The translations under genes were made by a program, and so were the position numbers. Positions 36,801-46,600 of a stretch of DNA of 64,000 nucleotides are shown in pieces. The stretch covers positions 7,546,491-7,610,490 of the forward strand of contig LS997566.1 in NCBI GenBank assembly GCA_000469685.2. Reading direction: 5' to 3'. The stretch is from Haemonchus contortus (Eukaryota > Nematoda > Chromadorea > Rhabditida > Trichostrongylidae). Under the pieces are notes generated by a model. The model did no database searches, had not been told where the DNA came from, and saw only the letters and a list, made by a program, of their open reading frames with translations. Within the stretch, counting starts at the first letter, position 1; each line of letters starts with the position of its first letter.

Positions 36801-37638
36801 CTAAAAAGTCGTTAAAAAGGCGCTGATCGAGAATAAGACCAGAAAATGAAGTCGAACGGGTGTTTGGACAGCTATAATGTGTGTCATTGTGAGTAGCGTA
36901 AGTAAGGATCCTGGTGCGAATAGCGCAACTTGAATACCCTCGAGGCTCATCTGACACATCATCGGTCGGTATGGCTGCTTTCATAGTCCGCAGGCAGGCG
37001 CGCAGGCGCGCTGGCGCGCAGGCAGGCGCGCTGGCGCGCTGGCGCGCAGGCAGGCGTGCTGGCGCGCTGGCGCGCAGGCAGGGGCGCAGGCAGTGCTAGG
37101 GGGGAGGAGGGAGGCAGACAGTGTGAGGCAAACATCCACGCCCCTTCGAGGGGTTGAAAACAAACAACCTTCGAAGGGGCGTGGACTGTTTGCCTTACAC
37201 TGTCTGCCTCCCTCCTCCCCCCTAGCACTGCCTGCGCCCCTGCCTGCGCGCCAGCGCGCCAGCGCGCCTGCCTGCGCGCCAGCGCGCCTGCGCGCCTGCC
37301 TGCGGACTATGAAAGCAGCCTATCGTTTACGTCGGCGAATTTGGTAATGGGGTCCATATTCTGTCCCATCTATTCAGTTTTTCGTCCCGACAGCGTCCTT
37401 TGTATTACCCTTAGGGGCCGCTTGGTAATCCTAGGGGAAGTCATAGAAAGCATTTTTATCTTGAACTGTGCCTTTAACTTGAAAGAATGGGTCGGGGAGA
37501 GGGCAGTTTTGGTTGTGAAATGTCATGAAATGAATGTTTCAGGCGATCAGTAATTCAGCAGGACGACGTGTGGTTGTACTATTCTGTATAATCGTCATCA
37601 CCTTCACGCTTTTATTTCTAGATTGGTACAATCCGTAA
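30866..37638 (+). CDS. syx-18: Syntaxin 18, ER Qa-SNARE
   Basis: ER-resident Qa-SNARE (Ufe1p/STX18 family) for Golgi-to-ER retrograde fusion. Nine exons join in phase: 30866-30953, 31369-31451, 31512-31610, 32090-32244, 34835-34998, 36072-36203, 36320-36474, 36561-36653 and 37543-37638, giving 354 residues (human protein about 335). The N-terminal domain starts MPTDRTPYFRAHVKTLI and includes NRRRDYLSF and TMNESDRDEFDRD, as in STX18. A low-complexity linker (residues ~150-240) follows. The SNARE motif runs from about 261 to 323 with QISEIQRLQETFAEK and a probable zero-layer Gln296. The tail anchor VVVLFCIIVITFTLLFLDWY ends NP. AATAAA at 37732. Introns 4, 5 and 8 hold transposon debris. Downstream neighbour of snb-1, same strand. 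Confidence 0.95.
33404..33988 (+). mobile_element. Internally deleted mariner in syx-18 intron 4
   Basis: Left terminus AGGTCGATGCATAATTACTG and right terminus AATAATTATGCATCAACCTA are inverted repeats of the TTAGGTTG-TGCA type known from mariner elements, with TA at the outer edges. At about 585 bp it is under half of full length. It keeps only the 3' part of a transposase. Confidence 0.7.
33680..33898 (+). pseudogene. Mariner transposase C-terminal fragment
   Basis: The open frame contains SYHVTRSLKDWL, KVRIAFKDRNFFAGEIR and RKWEALLDIDGYRGEY. These correspond to the YH.FRSL, KD..FF..GI and RWE.V...G.YF blocks of mariner transposases. The preceding PYSPD-like block is in another frame with a stop. 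No catalytic core is present. An overlapping frame (33521-33763) in the same element has no similarity I recognise. Confidence 0.7.
35270..35640 (+). pseudogene. RTE-type reverse transcriptase fragment in syx-18 intron 5
   Basis: Plus-strand frames encode the conserved end of RTE reverse transcriptases, in broken frames: an N-terminal part resembling CGEIGLRPN, then YVYLGREVNMMNDLA, ELSRRKRGCE, and a frameshifted block matching IRLRAHLFDTAVLPVLTYAS. It lies in an intron, on the sense strand of syx-18, and has several stops. Confidence 0.65.
35750..36000 (+). repeat. tRNA-like / SINE-like segment in syx-18 intron 5
   Basis: GGGATCGAATCCCGCC at about 35824 is a good B box. GAGATGGCAATGTGCC upstream resembles an A box. 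Further on, CAATGCTGGGGCGGGCGCAT recalls the body of the SINE at 7.7-8.0 kb. Divergent, and assigned with low confidence. Confidence 0.4.
36676..37475. mobile_element. Fold-back MITE in syx-18 intron 8
   Basis: Bounded by GGCACAGTTCACGAT (36679) and ATCTTGAACTGTGCC (37458), the terminal repeats of the family seen at 10035-10546. Inside lies a large palindrome (36969-37321), so this copy is about 300 bp longer than the 10 kb one. No transposase. Confidence 0.7.
36969..37321. repeat. Large palindrome with GCGCGC-rich arms
   Basis: GGCTGCTTTCATAGTCCGCA opens the left arm and TGCGGACTATGAAAGCAGCC closes the right. Between them each arm carries GCAGGCAGGCGCGCTGGCGC iterations, then CTCCTCCC purine/pyrimidine blocks, then CCACGCCCCTTCGA. 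The spacer is only about 20 bases (GGTTGAAAACAAACAACC-like). The stem is about 165 bp, extremely GC-rich in an AT-rich genome. Mirror-image open frames here are artefacts of the palindrome. Confidence 0.9.
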
Positions 37639-38269
37639 AGGTTCATCCATTAGTAGCTAGCAATTCTTGAATCGTTCCTTATCGGGGCTTTCACATGGGT
37701 ATTAGAGACTTGATTGCTAATTATATGTGATAATAAATGTTAAGCATAAGTGAAAATTAGTAAAAACCGGACTAGTTAGTATAGGCATGCCGAAAGATCT
37801 GTTGTTTGATTGATTTTTATTGTTTTTTCCTTCACTTGAAGTCGAGTGACAAATGAATAAAAAGAGTTCTAGGTTTGTTTACATAAAATTGATTGAAAAT
37901 TGTGATTAAGCTGTAGAAGTGCGTCTTTGTTGTGCCTTTATGCCTGTACGGTTTTCAATAAAAATATTTGTGAATTTGGCTGTGTGCTGTTTGTTAACTA
38001 ACGTCTGTCACAAAAAAAAGTCTAGCCGCCATTTTGATTTGCTTAGCTGCATTCAATGTGCTTTAGTCGAGGGAACTGTTGCGTCTAAGTCCCCTGACCC
38101 AGAATTATCCCAAAATATTGTTCTTGTAAATGGTGGCATTGAGATTTAACCTTTGGGATACTTTTCGGGGTTTACTTTACGCCTATTCTTCCAAAATCTC
38201 TTCGGGTTGGAAAGAAGTTTAGAACGCTAAGCGTAGGCTATTTAGCCTTGATACTAGCTGCTCGGAGTA
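37639..38269. other. syx-18 3' UTR and intergenic
   Basis: AATAAA at 37732-37737 probably ends the syx-18 transcript. A short frame starting at about 37940 begins with a hydrophobic stretch (signal-like), but I find no continuation and do not call it. Confidence 0.4.
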
Positions 38270-38440
38270 AAAGAACTATCAGTAGAACAGTGCCTAAAGT
38301 AATAACCGCATAGCGATTGAGCTCTATTAAGAGTACTAGAACTGCTATGACGAGGCAAATGGTCCGCGACAGCCGCGTGCGGCGGATCGATTACACAAAA
38401 CCGTTCGTACTGTCCGTCTCTCGTGATGATGTCGACTGGA
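38270..38440 (+). repeat. Dispersed repeat family R1, copy 3
   Basis: Shares AGTAGAA-AGTGCC, CGCATAGCGA-TGAG, GAGGCAAATGGTCCGCGACA then GCCGCGTGCGG, and GATCGATTACAC with the copy at 21141-21410. It lacks the 5' CpG-rich part. Confidence 0.65.
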
Positions 38441-40045
38441 TCAGGCCGGCGTCTTGTTTTCGCCATGTGACGGGAATGAGAGGCGGTAAGGTTCATATTA
38501 GGTCAGGAAAAGGTCGAACAAGAACTGGAAGAAATACCATAGTATAAACGTGCCATATTACAATATGATAATGCGTCGCCTCCATCCGCTCTTCTAACTC
38601 TCAATCAAAGTTTTGAAGAGGCTTCAGTTATGTGTACGTTCGCTGCTAATATGTCAATTCCAAGTTCGTACTGAAAGTTGTAAAGAGAAAGGACGGCTTA
38701 CATTTTAGAGCTTATCAAGTCGAAATGGAATTGATTGAAAAACCAAAAATAGCTGGAACGAGAAAGGCAAGCAGTTCCAACGGAAAGTGACACGGTGACG
38801 TTAGCGGCGGTCGAGCCGGTTTACAATTCGTTGGCATTCCCGATGGTAGAAAAATATGCGAAAAAAAGGGACTGCGTACTCCACTCTAGCCAATGGCTAC
38901 AGTGGGGTACCCAAGTCACTGATTTCATTCTTTTAGACGGGTTCTGCAGCACCTTTCCCATATCGTCGAAACAATTTCACCTCCAATTGGGACAAACATC
39001 AAATGATGCCTAATTTCTGTCGAAGATGAAAGTCTGTCCAAAATGCATGACATTTTGAGCAAAATATGCTTAATTTGTGGTATTTTTGTAATATTCGGTA
39101 CGGTCCCGCTGTAATGTGGCCTCCTGCCCTAGTACTGACTGATCTGCCAATCCATCGTTACAGATTGTTTTGGCGCCAGTTGCTATTTCCGTCTCATACC
39201 CATCACCTTCAAGAGTTTCTCTCCTATTTTGTCTTCTCACGTGGGCTTCCCTGTTCTACCTAACCCTGTGATAGGTTCGGTAGAGTAGTGGCAGTGTAAA
39301 AATCAGGCAGCATCACTTTGTTTATCAAATGATTCGATAGCATTCTTCATCATTTCAATCACAGTATTAACCATCAATATGACAAAGTCACAACATCGTC
39401 AACGGTCTCAAAGTCTACTTACAACTCAGTTCATTTTGCATATTCTGTTGAACCTTTTTTCCTCGCGTTCATACTTGACGATTTCGGCCGCTGGAGGACT
39501 AATGATAAAATATTTGAAATTTTACTTTTACTTTACTTAATTTTTACATTTTTAGTTTTTTTAATTTTACTTCGCACTGCTAGAATGAGCCACGCACTTG
39601 ATTGCTCACTGCCAACCGCTGAAATGCTAGATGCTTATAAGATTGTATATGAAGTTTTGGGTTCATATTAGGTCGGATGTTAGGTGTCTAGGGCCTTATG
39701 TGGGTGGTTATCAGTTGAACGAAAAAGGGGAATTAATAGAATATGATGAGTTGCTTCGGATATATTGATTAGAGGTTGAAAAGTGAACTTTTCATAAACA
39801 CGTGCCTTGACAATAGATTCGCAAGATATGAAGCAGAATTTTCAGGAAAAAAATTCAGGAAAGTGATTCACATCTATTAATAAAAATGCTTTATAAATGC
39901 ACCGTTATTATATTTCAAATAAAATAAAAGTATATATATATATCTTTTTTGGGATTTTTTTCTGTAGAAATTCCTTCTTCCCAAAAAAAAATTCTCATCA
40001 GTGATTTGTTACAATGACATATCTCTTCATAACTGTACTTGCCAG
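38441..40045. other. Intergenic, nothing recognised
   Basis: AT-rich, with A/T homopolymers near 39500-39570 and a TATATATATA stretch at about 39930. No gene supported. Confidence 0.4.
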
Positions 40046-43000
40046 ATGACCTCTTGCCACTGCGCTGTTATTATTTACCCTCTGTTACTCATTATGGTTG
40101 CATCGTCCTCGACCATTGTAAATCAGAAACTTCACAAATCTATTGTCAAGGAATTTCATGTAAGTGTTGTATTCACTTATTCATTTATTTGTTTATTTAT
40201 TTATCTACTGAATTTACTTATCCTTACTTTATATAAAGCGCTCGCGTCTGTCTGTCCGTCCGTCTGTCCGTCTGTCTGTCTGTTTGTACGGAAATTCATA
40301 ACTCCTGTCTCCCTGGACCTAGGACGTTCAAATTTGGCAGGAGCACAGGCGGCAGGATAGGAACACATATGGTGGGTGGCGGGACCGGACCCTGCCCACA
40401 GAGGGCGGGATTTGTGCAAAATAAATGTTTCAGGGGAAAATTATATTCCGTGTCCCTGTGAACCTAGAGAGTTAAAATTCATTAGAAAGTACCCGAGGCA
40501 GGGTGGAAACACTAATGTTTGGTGGCAGGATCGGGCCACAGGGGCGAGGTTTGTGCCAAAACTATTAATTTGGCCCTAGAGCGTTCAAACTTTGCAGGAA
40601 TACAGGCGGCAGGATGGGACCACCCATGGTAGGTGGGAACACCGGACCACGCCCACTGAAGGCGGGATTTGTGCGAAATAAATGCCAGAGCGAAAATCCA
40701 TTATTCCTGATCCCGTGGACTTGGAGAGCAAAACCAGCAGGAGTAGAGGGGATGATAGGAGCACTGACGATAGAATAGGCCTTGGAGAACAAGATCCAAT
40801 CACCAATCGAATCTTAGCGCCTTTGTTATTCACGACCTAGCTTTGATTCTTTGATATGTTTCGTTTGACAAAAAGGGTAACCGATTATGAAATTTGGTTC
40901 ACTTCTTGCTTACGACCGCTACCCAGCGAAGTTTGCGATTCAATGAAGGATCAGGGTCTCTCTTTGCTTTGATATCATTCATGGCAAAACTTATCCGACC
41001 GCTAACAATTTTGGATTCTCATTTAATGCATCTGTAGAGAAAAGGAGCTACATTCATGAAGACATTTGATAATGGTAATATTATGGCTCGACAACATTTG
41101 TAAGCACCATTCAAGGCTTTGAATGCAGTTAAGTTTGATAGGTCTTCATTTTTAAAATCAACAGGGACGGATCGAGACAGACAGATTCTAATCAGAGGCA
41201 TAGGCATCGGCACATTTTGAATATGTTTTGCAGACCCTATTTCCAAAAAGTATCATTCGTTCGAAAGAAGGAGAGTGCTGTTTGCCGTGTATCACAACTC
41301 TATCGTAAGAATGAGGGAAGCCCGGTGTTAGCCGGGCGGTCCGACTGTCTCTATTATTAAAACAGTAATTTTGTGTGCCTTTTTGCATGCCCGTTTGTGC
41401 GTTCTTCAGAAAGTCACGTGGGCACGACGAAGAGTGTGAATGTCAAATGAGTTCGGTGAGGAAACAGTTATGAAATGGGAAGTCAACCGACACTGTTCAT
41501 ATTGGTCCTCTAACAAGTCGTAAGTAAGCGGTAGTGGGCATGTGGTGCACGTATTAGCGTGCGTAGCAAAACAGGTATTAAATAATGAACATGAATTACT
41601 ACAGCTCCAACAGAAATTAAGTCTCATAATTCTTTGTGGAATATGGTGCTGGAATCTCCAGGGAGAACCTCATCCAGGCTCTCTAACTGGGGGAAATCCA
41701 TTTTGAGATCAGTTCGAAGGAATGATTATGCAAACAAAGCAGGCTAGCCTGTTTTCGATTTTCTGAGGGGGACTTCACTCGGGGAAGAAAATTAGTTCTA
41801 CTTAGAGAAAAAAAGAATAAATCTAGGGTCACTTTTGAAATCAATCCCAACAAAAAGTAGATGAAACTGTCTTTCGGGCTCCTCCTTTTTCCTCTCCATT
41901 CCAGAATTCAAACAGAACCAAGTCCTATCAGTTATTCTGGAGATCATGTACGCTTTCTTTTTCCAGTATCCACTATTCCACTATATCCACTATTTTTTGA
42001 ACCTTGACAGTTCTTGAACTAATCTTTCTCAGCAGTTTACACTTTATGTATATTAATTGATTTTTTCGCAATTGTTTGATATTGTTTGTTATTTTCGGCC
42101 GTAATTATAGCAATTATGACCATTTGTTTTTCGCCAAGCCCTCCACGGTCTGAGGGACTCAACGATTAATGAAAAACAATGCGGTTCATCCGAGTTAAGG
42201 AAAACAAACCCATCTGCCTGAAAGGCTTTTCTTATAGAATTTCATTTTATTTGAGGGGAGTAGGTTCGCATTATTACAGGATATAGACACAGATAAAGAT
42301 GAGCTGGTGACACTCCAAGAGGTCTTGGAACATTGGAAGGAACATGTCCGTAAAATGACCAAAATTCAAATGGATATTCTCAAAGAGGGCTATAAATGTG
42401 CCGACCTTAATCATGATGGACGAATCAATGCTACAGGTAAGCCTTGGTCGCACTTCAATCTGCACTAGTGTGCCCTACCGTAATAGATTGAATTTCATAG
42501 AAAGCATAATAAGATCTAGGGAGAAGAGAATTTCTATAGAAATCGGAAAAACTAACCCTAGAAAAGGAGAAATTGAAGATTTAAATTCCTTATTAGCTGG
42601 AAATATCTTCAAGTTCGGATCTCTGCTCATTCCACTGTCCATGAGGACTAGCCGCTCATCTTAATGGAACCGTTTCAACCGTCTTGCTGGCTTATTTCTT
42701 TATTTTCTGAGGAATCAGTGCATCGTACCCACTCATTTGCAGGCTTGACAATTACCAATAGGGAACTTTTCCATTTCCCTGTAGTGATGTAACCTTACCC
42801 ATTTTAACAATGCGACTATACCATTTCTTTCATAGTCACCACAAAATACTTCACCAAGAGGCCAACAGTGGGGTCTGAGTAAAACGACTATTACACTGAC
42901 ATGAGGATAGAGCTGATTCGCACTGGGAGGCCAAACAATACTATCCTCTCGCTCAACACGGATGTGGAATCATGTAAAAGAGGTATCTCTATTACAGAAT

Positions 43001-43119
43001 TCGAAATCGAAGTACGACGAGTATTGGCCGATATTCACTTTCCAAAAGTACACAATCACACGGCAGGAATATTCAGAACCACAGACTTTAATGTCAGTAA
43101 TCTATATAAGATTAAATGA
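40046..43119 (+). CDS. Small secreted protein with two EF-hands
   Basis: Three exons in phase: 40046-40159, 42280-42436 and 42998-43119, giving 130 residues. Residues ~1-25 (MTSCHCAVIIYPLLLIMVAS) look like a cleaved signal peptide. The first EF-hand loop, DTDKDELVTLQE, begins just after the first splice junction. The second, DLNHDGRINATE, is completed across the second junction; both have Asp/Asn at 1, 3 and 5 and Glu at 12. The last ~45 residues are unlike an EF-hand. The ATG directly follows CTTGCCAG, a good SL trans-splice acceptor. Probable poly(A) signal AATAAA at 43207-43212. It probably binds calcium in the secretory pathway or outside the cell. It is shorter than calumenin/reticulocalbin proteins (six hands). 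Exon 1 is chosen for phase and loop completion and is less certain than exons 2 and 3. Confidence 0.75.
40226..40800 (-). repeat. Inverted copy of GC-rich tandem element, in EF-hand gene intron 1
   Basis: Opens TTTATATAAAGCGCTCGCGT then (CTGT)n, and continues with about four 130-bp units containing CATAACTCCTG-CCCTGGACC, GTTCAAATTTGGCAGGAG, GGTGGGTGGCGGGACCGGAC and GGGCGGGATTTGTGC. This is the reverse complement layout of 27487-28665. Confidence 0.8.
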
Positions 43120-43356
43120 TTAATGTCTTTATTGTACAAATATTGTATAAATAACTTTACTATTGTATTAACGCGAAGATGGTGCTGCTGATATTGTTCA
43201 AAGACAATAAATGGATAGAGAACCGGTCTTTCACTGCGTATTCATAACAATTCGAGATCACTTATAAAAATTTGATATTCAAACATAAAAAAAAAACACG
43301 GGAAACTAATTGATAACAAGAACCGTCAACAAGAACAGGCAAAGAACAAACGAGGT
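43120..43356. other. Shared 3' interval of convergent genes
   Basis: Only 237 bases separate the EF-hand gene stop (plus) from the most distal Nup133 stop (minus). A plus-strand AATAAA (43207) and a minus-strand AATAAA (complement of TTTATT near 43129) are both present, so the two 3' UTRs probably overlap. Confidence 0.5.
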
Positions 43357-43560
43357 TCAGTGAGCAGTGAGGCAATCCATAGCTTCATCCTGTTGAGGTC
43401 TACTCTTGAAAATTGGATTCGTTTCAAAAACACTTAGCATGACGCGCTCTCGCCTTTCCTTTTCATCTCTTTTCGCCTTCAGATTAGCTCTTAGAAGTGA
43501 TGAAACTCTTTCACCTGCGTCTCGAATCCATTTTGGAGCCGATTCGTTTACGGATAGAGC
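43357..43560 (-). CDS. Candidate alternative last exon of Nup133
   Basis: Preceded by acceptor ATGTTTAG at 43561. Open for 67 codons to TGA at 43357, beginning ALSVNESAPKWIRDAGERVS and ending DCLTAH. Its phase fits the donor after 43820, the same donor that joins the exon at 43744-43637. It cannot follow that exon, because the frame stops there. It has no start codon of its own near the acceptor. The two exons encode similar helices: 'ASKFVLNRLRAYL' versus 'AGERVSSLLRANL'. Confidence 0.5.
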   Translation of the reverse strand, partial: ALSVNESAPKWIRDAGERVSSLLRANLKAKRDEKERRERVMLSVFETNPIFKSRPQQDEAMDCLTAH

Positions 43561-43636
43561 CTAAACATTCTTACAATCAAAGGCTAATAACAAGATGAAT
43601 GGAAATCTTAGAATTTGCTTCGAAAAGTTCTAAACA

Positions 43637-46600
43637 TCAGTGGTATCCTGCCGCATGGAGTTTATCTATCGTAGAGAGATAAGCACGAAGACGATTTAAA
43701 ACGAATTTTGAAGCCTTACAAATGAAGTTTTCTGGTGAACTCAGCTGTTTCAACATAAATCAGAAAGCAAAAGAATCATAAGCTATCAGAATGAAAATCA
43801 GCAAAATTCTGATTGATACCTTCTTACATTCCCTCAAAAGGGCATCGGTGGGTGGTAGTACTTGCAACAAGGATTCTGTTGGATCAACTGGAACACAACT
43901 CTGTCAATTCTTTGTATAACGCAAGCTGAACGTGAGAATACGTACCTTCGTCAGCTATAACTTTCAGAACCCCACCGAAGGGAGTTTCCGCAACTTCAAA
44001 CAGGTTAGTCACCTAGAAATTTGTGATTGTTAATTGAGTAAGACCTCTGCGAGTGAGAGTAAGAGTTAAAGTTGACGAAAAAAGACAGGAGAAAAGGGTA
44101 AGATCTAGCATCAGTAGTCCTGATACCAAATACTAAATTTAACGGGACGACGAAGAAATTCCCAGCTAAATGGAAACTAAACGAGTGAAGGCCAATATTC
44201 ACAACGAAGTTATAGCTCGAAATTCTTGTACAGATAACACACAAGAGTTCCAGAACTTCGAAAAAGAGTAAAATCGGAAAATGAAAGGAAACTGTCCGAC
44301 ATCATCACATCAAACCGGCTCCCACCAGGGTTCCATGGAATCCGGGGATCCGAAAGAAGGGTGTAGTAAGAAAGGTAAACTTAACTCTGACTCTACTCTT
44401 AACTCTACCTCTGACTGTGCAGTGCCACCTCGATAATCAATTTATTTAATGATGCATGATAATACGGCATACCTTCTTCCATTCGCTGCTGTTCACAACA
44501 GAGCTCCAGATCTTCTTCACTTGGGTACGCAACTCTGCACTGTCTTCATCTTGAAGAAGCCTCGCCACAAGGTAGAGAGCCCTTAAAGAACGTAAGTAAA
44601 AGTGAGGGCAGCAAAGAGCAGAGAGAGGCAGTCTCATTGTCAGAAGAAGAAAAATTTGACTTTTCAGAATATTTAAGGGGATACTATGAAAGCAACAAGA
44701 AAGCTGTAAGTATGGTCACAGCAGCACTATAACATTTCTGCTGTTCATATACTGTTCACGATGCTTTTTAGCATGTTCACAACAGTCCTATGCTTTTATT
44801 ACATGCTACATTGATGAATGTAGAATCTGAGGGCAAGAACCATCGAAATATAGATATGAAAAGACCATCTTCCTCCTACGGTTTTGCTTTCTGATGAGAT
44901 GTAAATGAGAAACTAGAGGTTGAAGCAAATTAGAAACTGGAAAATTTGTGAATTTGTAAAGTTCATGTCAACAACAAATTCAAACGATTGAGAATAGTTC
45001 AGAATGGCCAAATGTACAAGAAAAAGTATTACAAGAACTATAAAGGAGAGTTCTCTCGATACCAACCTTCGATGCCCTTCAACAATTTCGGTATCAAGCA
45101 TATTCAACTCGATTATCTCCAGTGCAGTCAGTGGGCGGTTAGGATTGTCGGGAAACACAGTCTGAATGAAACGAAAATAAGCCTCAAGTAACGAATCTAG
45201 GGTGAAAAGCTGTTCCACAACAGCTCAACATGACGATTTATCAGGCAATGGTCCCTCCAATAACGCTCCTAAAAATTCACCTTGATCAAAGATTCTGGTA
45301 TTAATGACTGGTGCTTGATAAGCACTAGTTTCCTGTTGGCTTCTTTAACAACATCTTCGGCGGTGGCATCATTACAGGCGGCAGCTAGCTTCGCGAATGC
45401 GTAAAGACTCTGAAAGTTTCAACTGTCGAATTCGTAAGTAAAATAGGAAGGGCCCAAAAGTTCCAATAATAAGTACAGCATAACACAACGTACTCTTTGC
45501 CGCTTAACATCGGAATTCTCACGATCAGCCAGGCTCAACAAGCTTCTGGAAGCCTAAAAACACGTGTCAGCAAATGAAAAAGCAAAAGCTTAGGCTTGAT
45601 CTAACAAAACTTACATCATAAAATTTTTTGAAAACACCGCTTCTTAAGATTGATTTGGCACTAATCTAAGAAAACCTTTAGGGTACCACAGTGAGGATCA
45701 ATAACGATAAGGAATGCCCACGATCCAGAGAAATAACTGACAAAGTAATAAGTTGAGTCATTTCAATCTAAACGAACCTTTTCAAACTGTCTGTTTTGGA
45801 GTTCTCTTCTCCAACGAATTCCTTCACATGAGGAAAGATATTGATCGACACGATCTCCTTTCTCGTCCAAAAGCAGCTCATGAAGATCTGAGCAAATTAG
45901 AACAGTAATACCTGCGTCTCCAACACTTGTTTATCAAAATATAATACTGAACACAGACGAGCCATGCAGAAAGTAATAATGTAAACTCACTTTTCTGTTT
46001 CAGATATCGACATAGATACATATCAAACTCATCGGCGGCAAATCGTTTCTTGTAAGCATCAAGCTTAGTACGTCTTTCAGCATCATCCAGATCAAGACAC
46101 ACTTTCACCAGAACTTTGAAATCCTGTAGCGAAATAGATGAGAAGGGCAGTGAAGTGGGTCCATCAACAAGAACGACCAGATAGGAAGATTTTTAAATAC
46201 CTTAAATTTCTCAGCCAATTCCACAGCCACGTCACACTCATCAACATTGTACAGAGCAATTATAATTTCATGTCCGTCAATTGGCTCATTGCATTCGCTC
46301 AGATGGAATATTGCCATGCTGCAAAGTTATGGCATACATAAAACACCCATGAATCAAACCACAATTTTGAGATCAAAGAGGAAACAAATAAAATATGGCG
46401 AGGAGAATTTTACGTTCTCAAGGAAAGATGACTCGGTTCAATCCAAATACCGTATGCCAAAGAGGCGCAATGAAGGCCAATAAACGAGTACGGCTTAGTA
46501 ACAGCTCTGCTGAAAGGGGGATTGACACAGCGCCAGATTTGTTGTTAGGCACCGGGTCTCCCTTTAAGAATACCAGGGCTCAGCTATACCATCGTTCATA

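Noticed and set aside
36914..37347. Pairs of Ala/Arg-rich ORFs on both strands
   Set aside because: They are mirror images generated by the palindrome inside the MITE and have no independent support.
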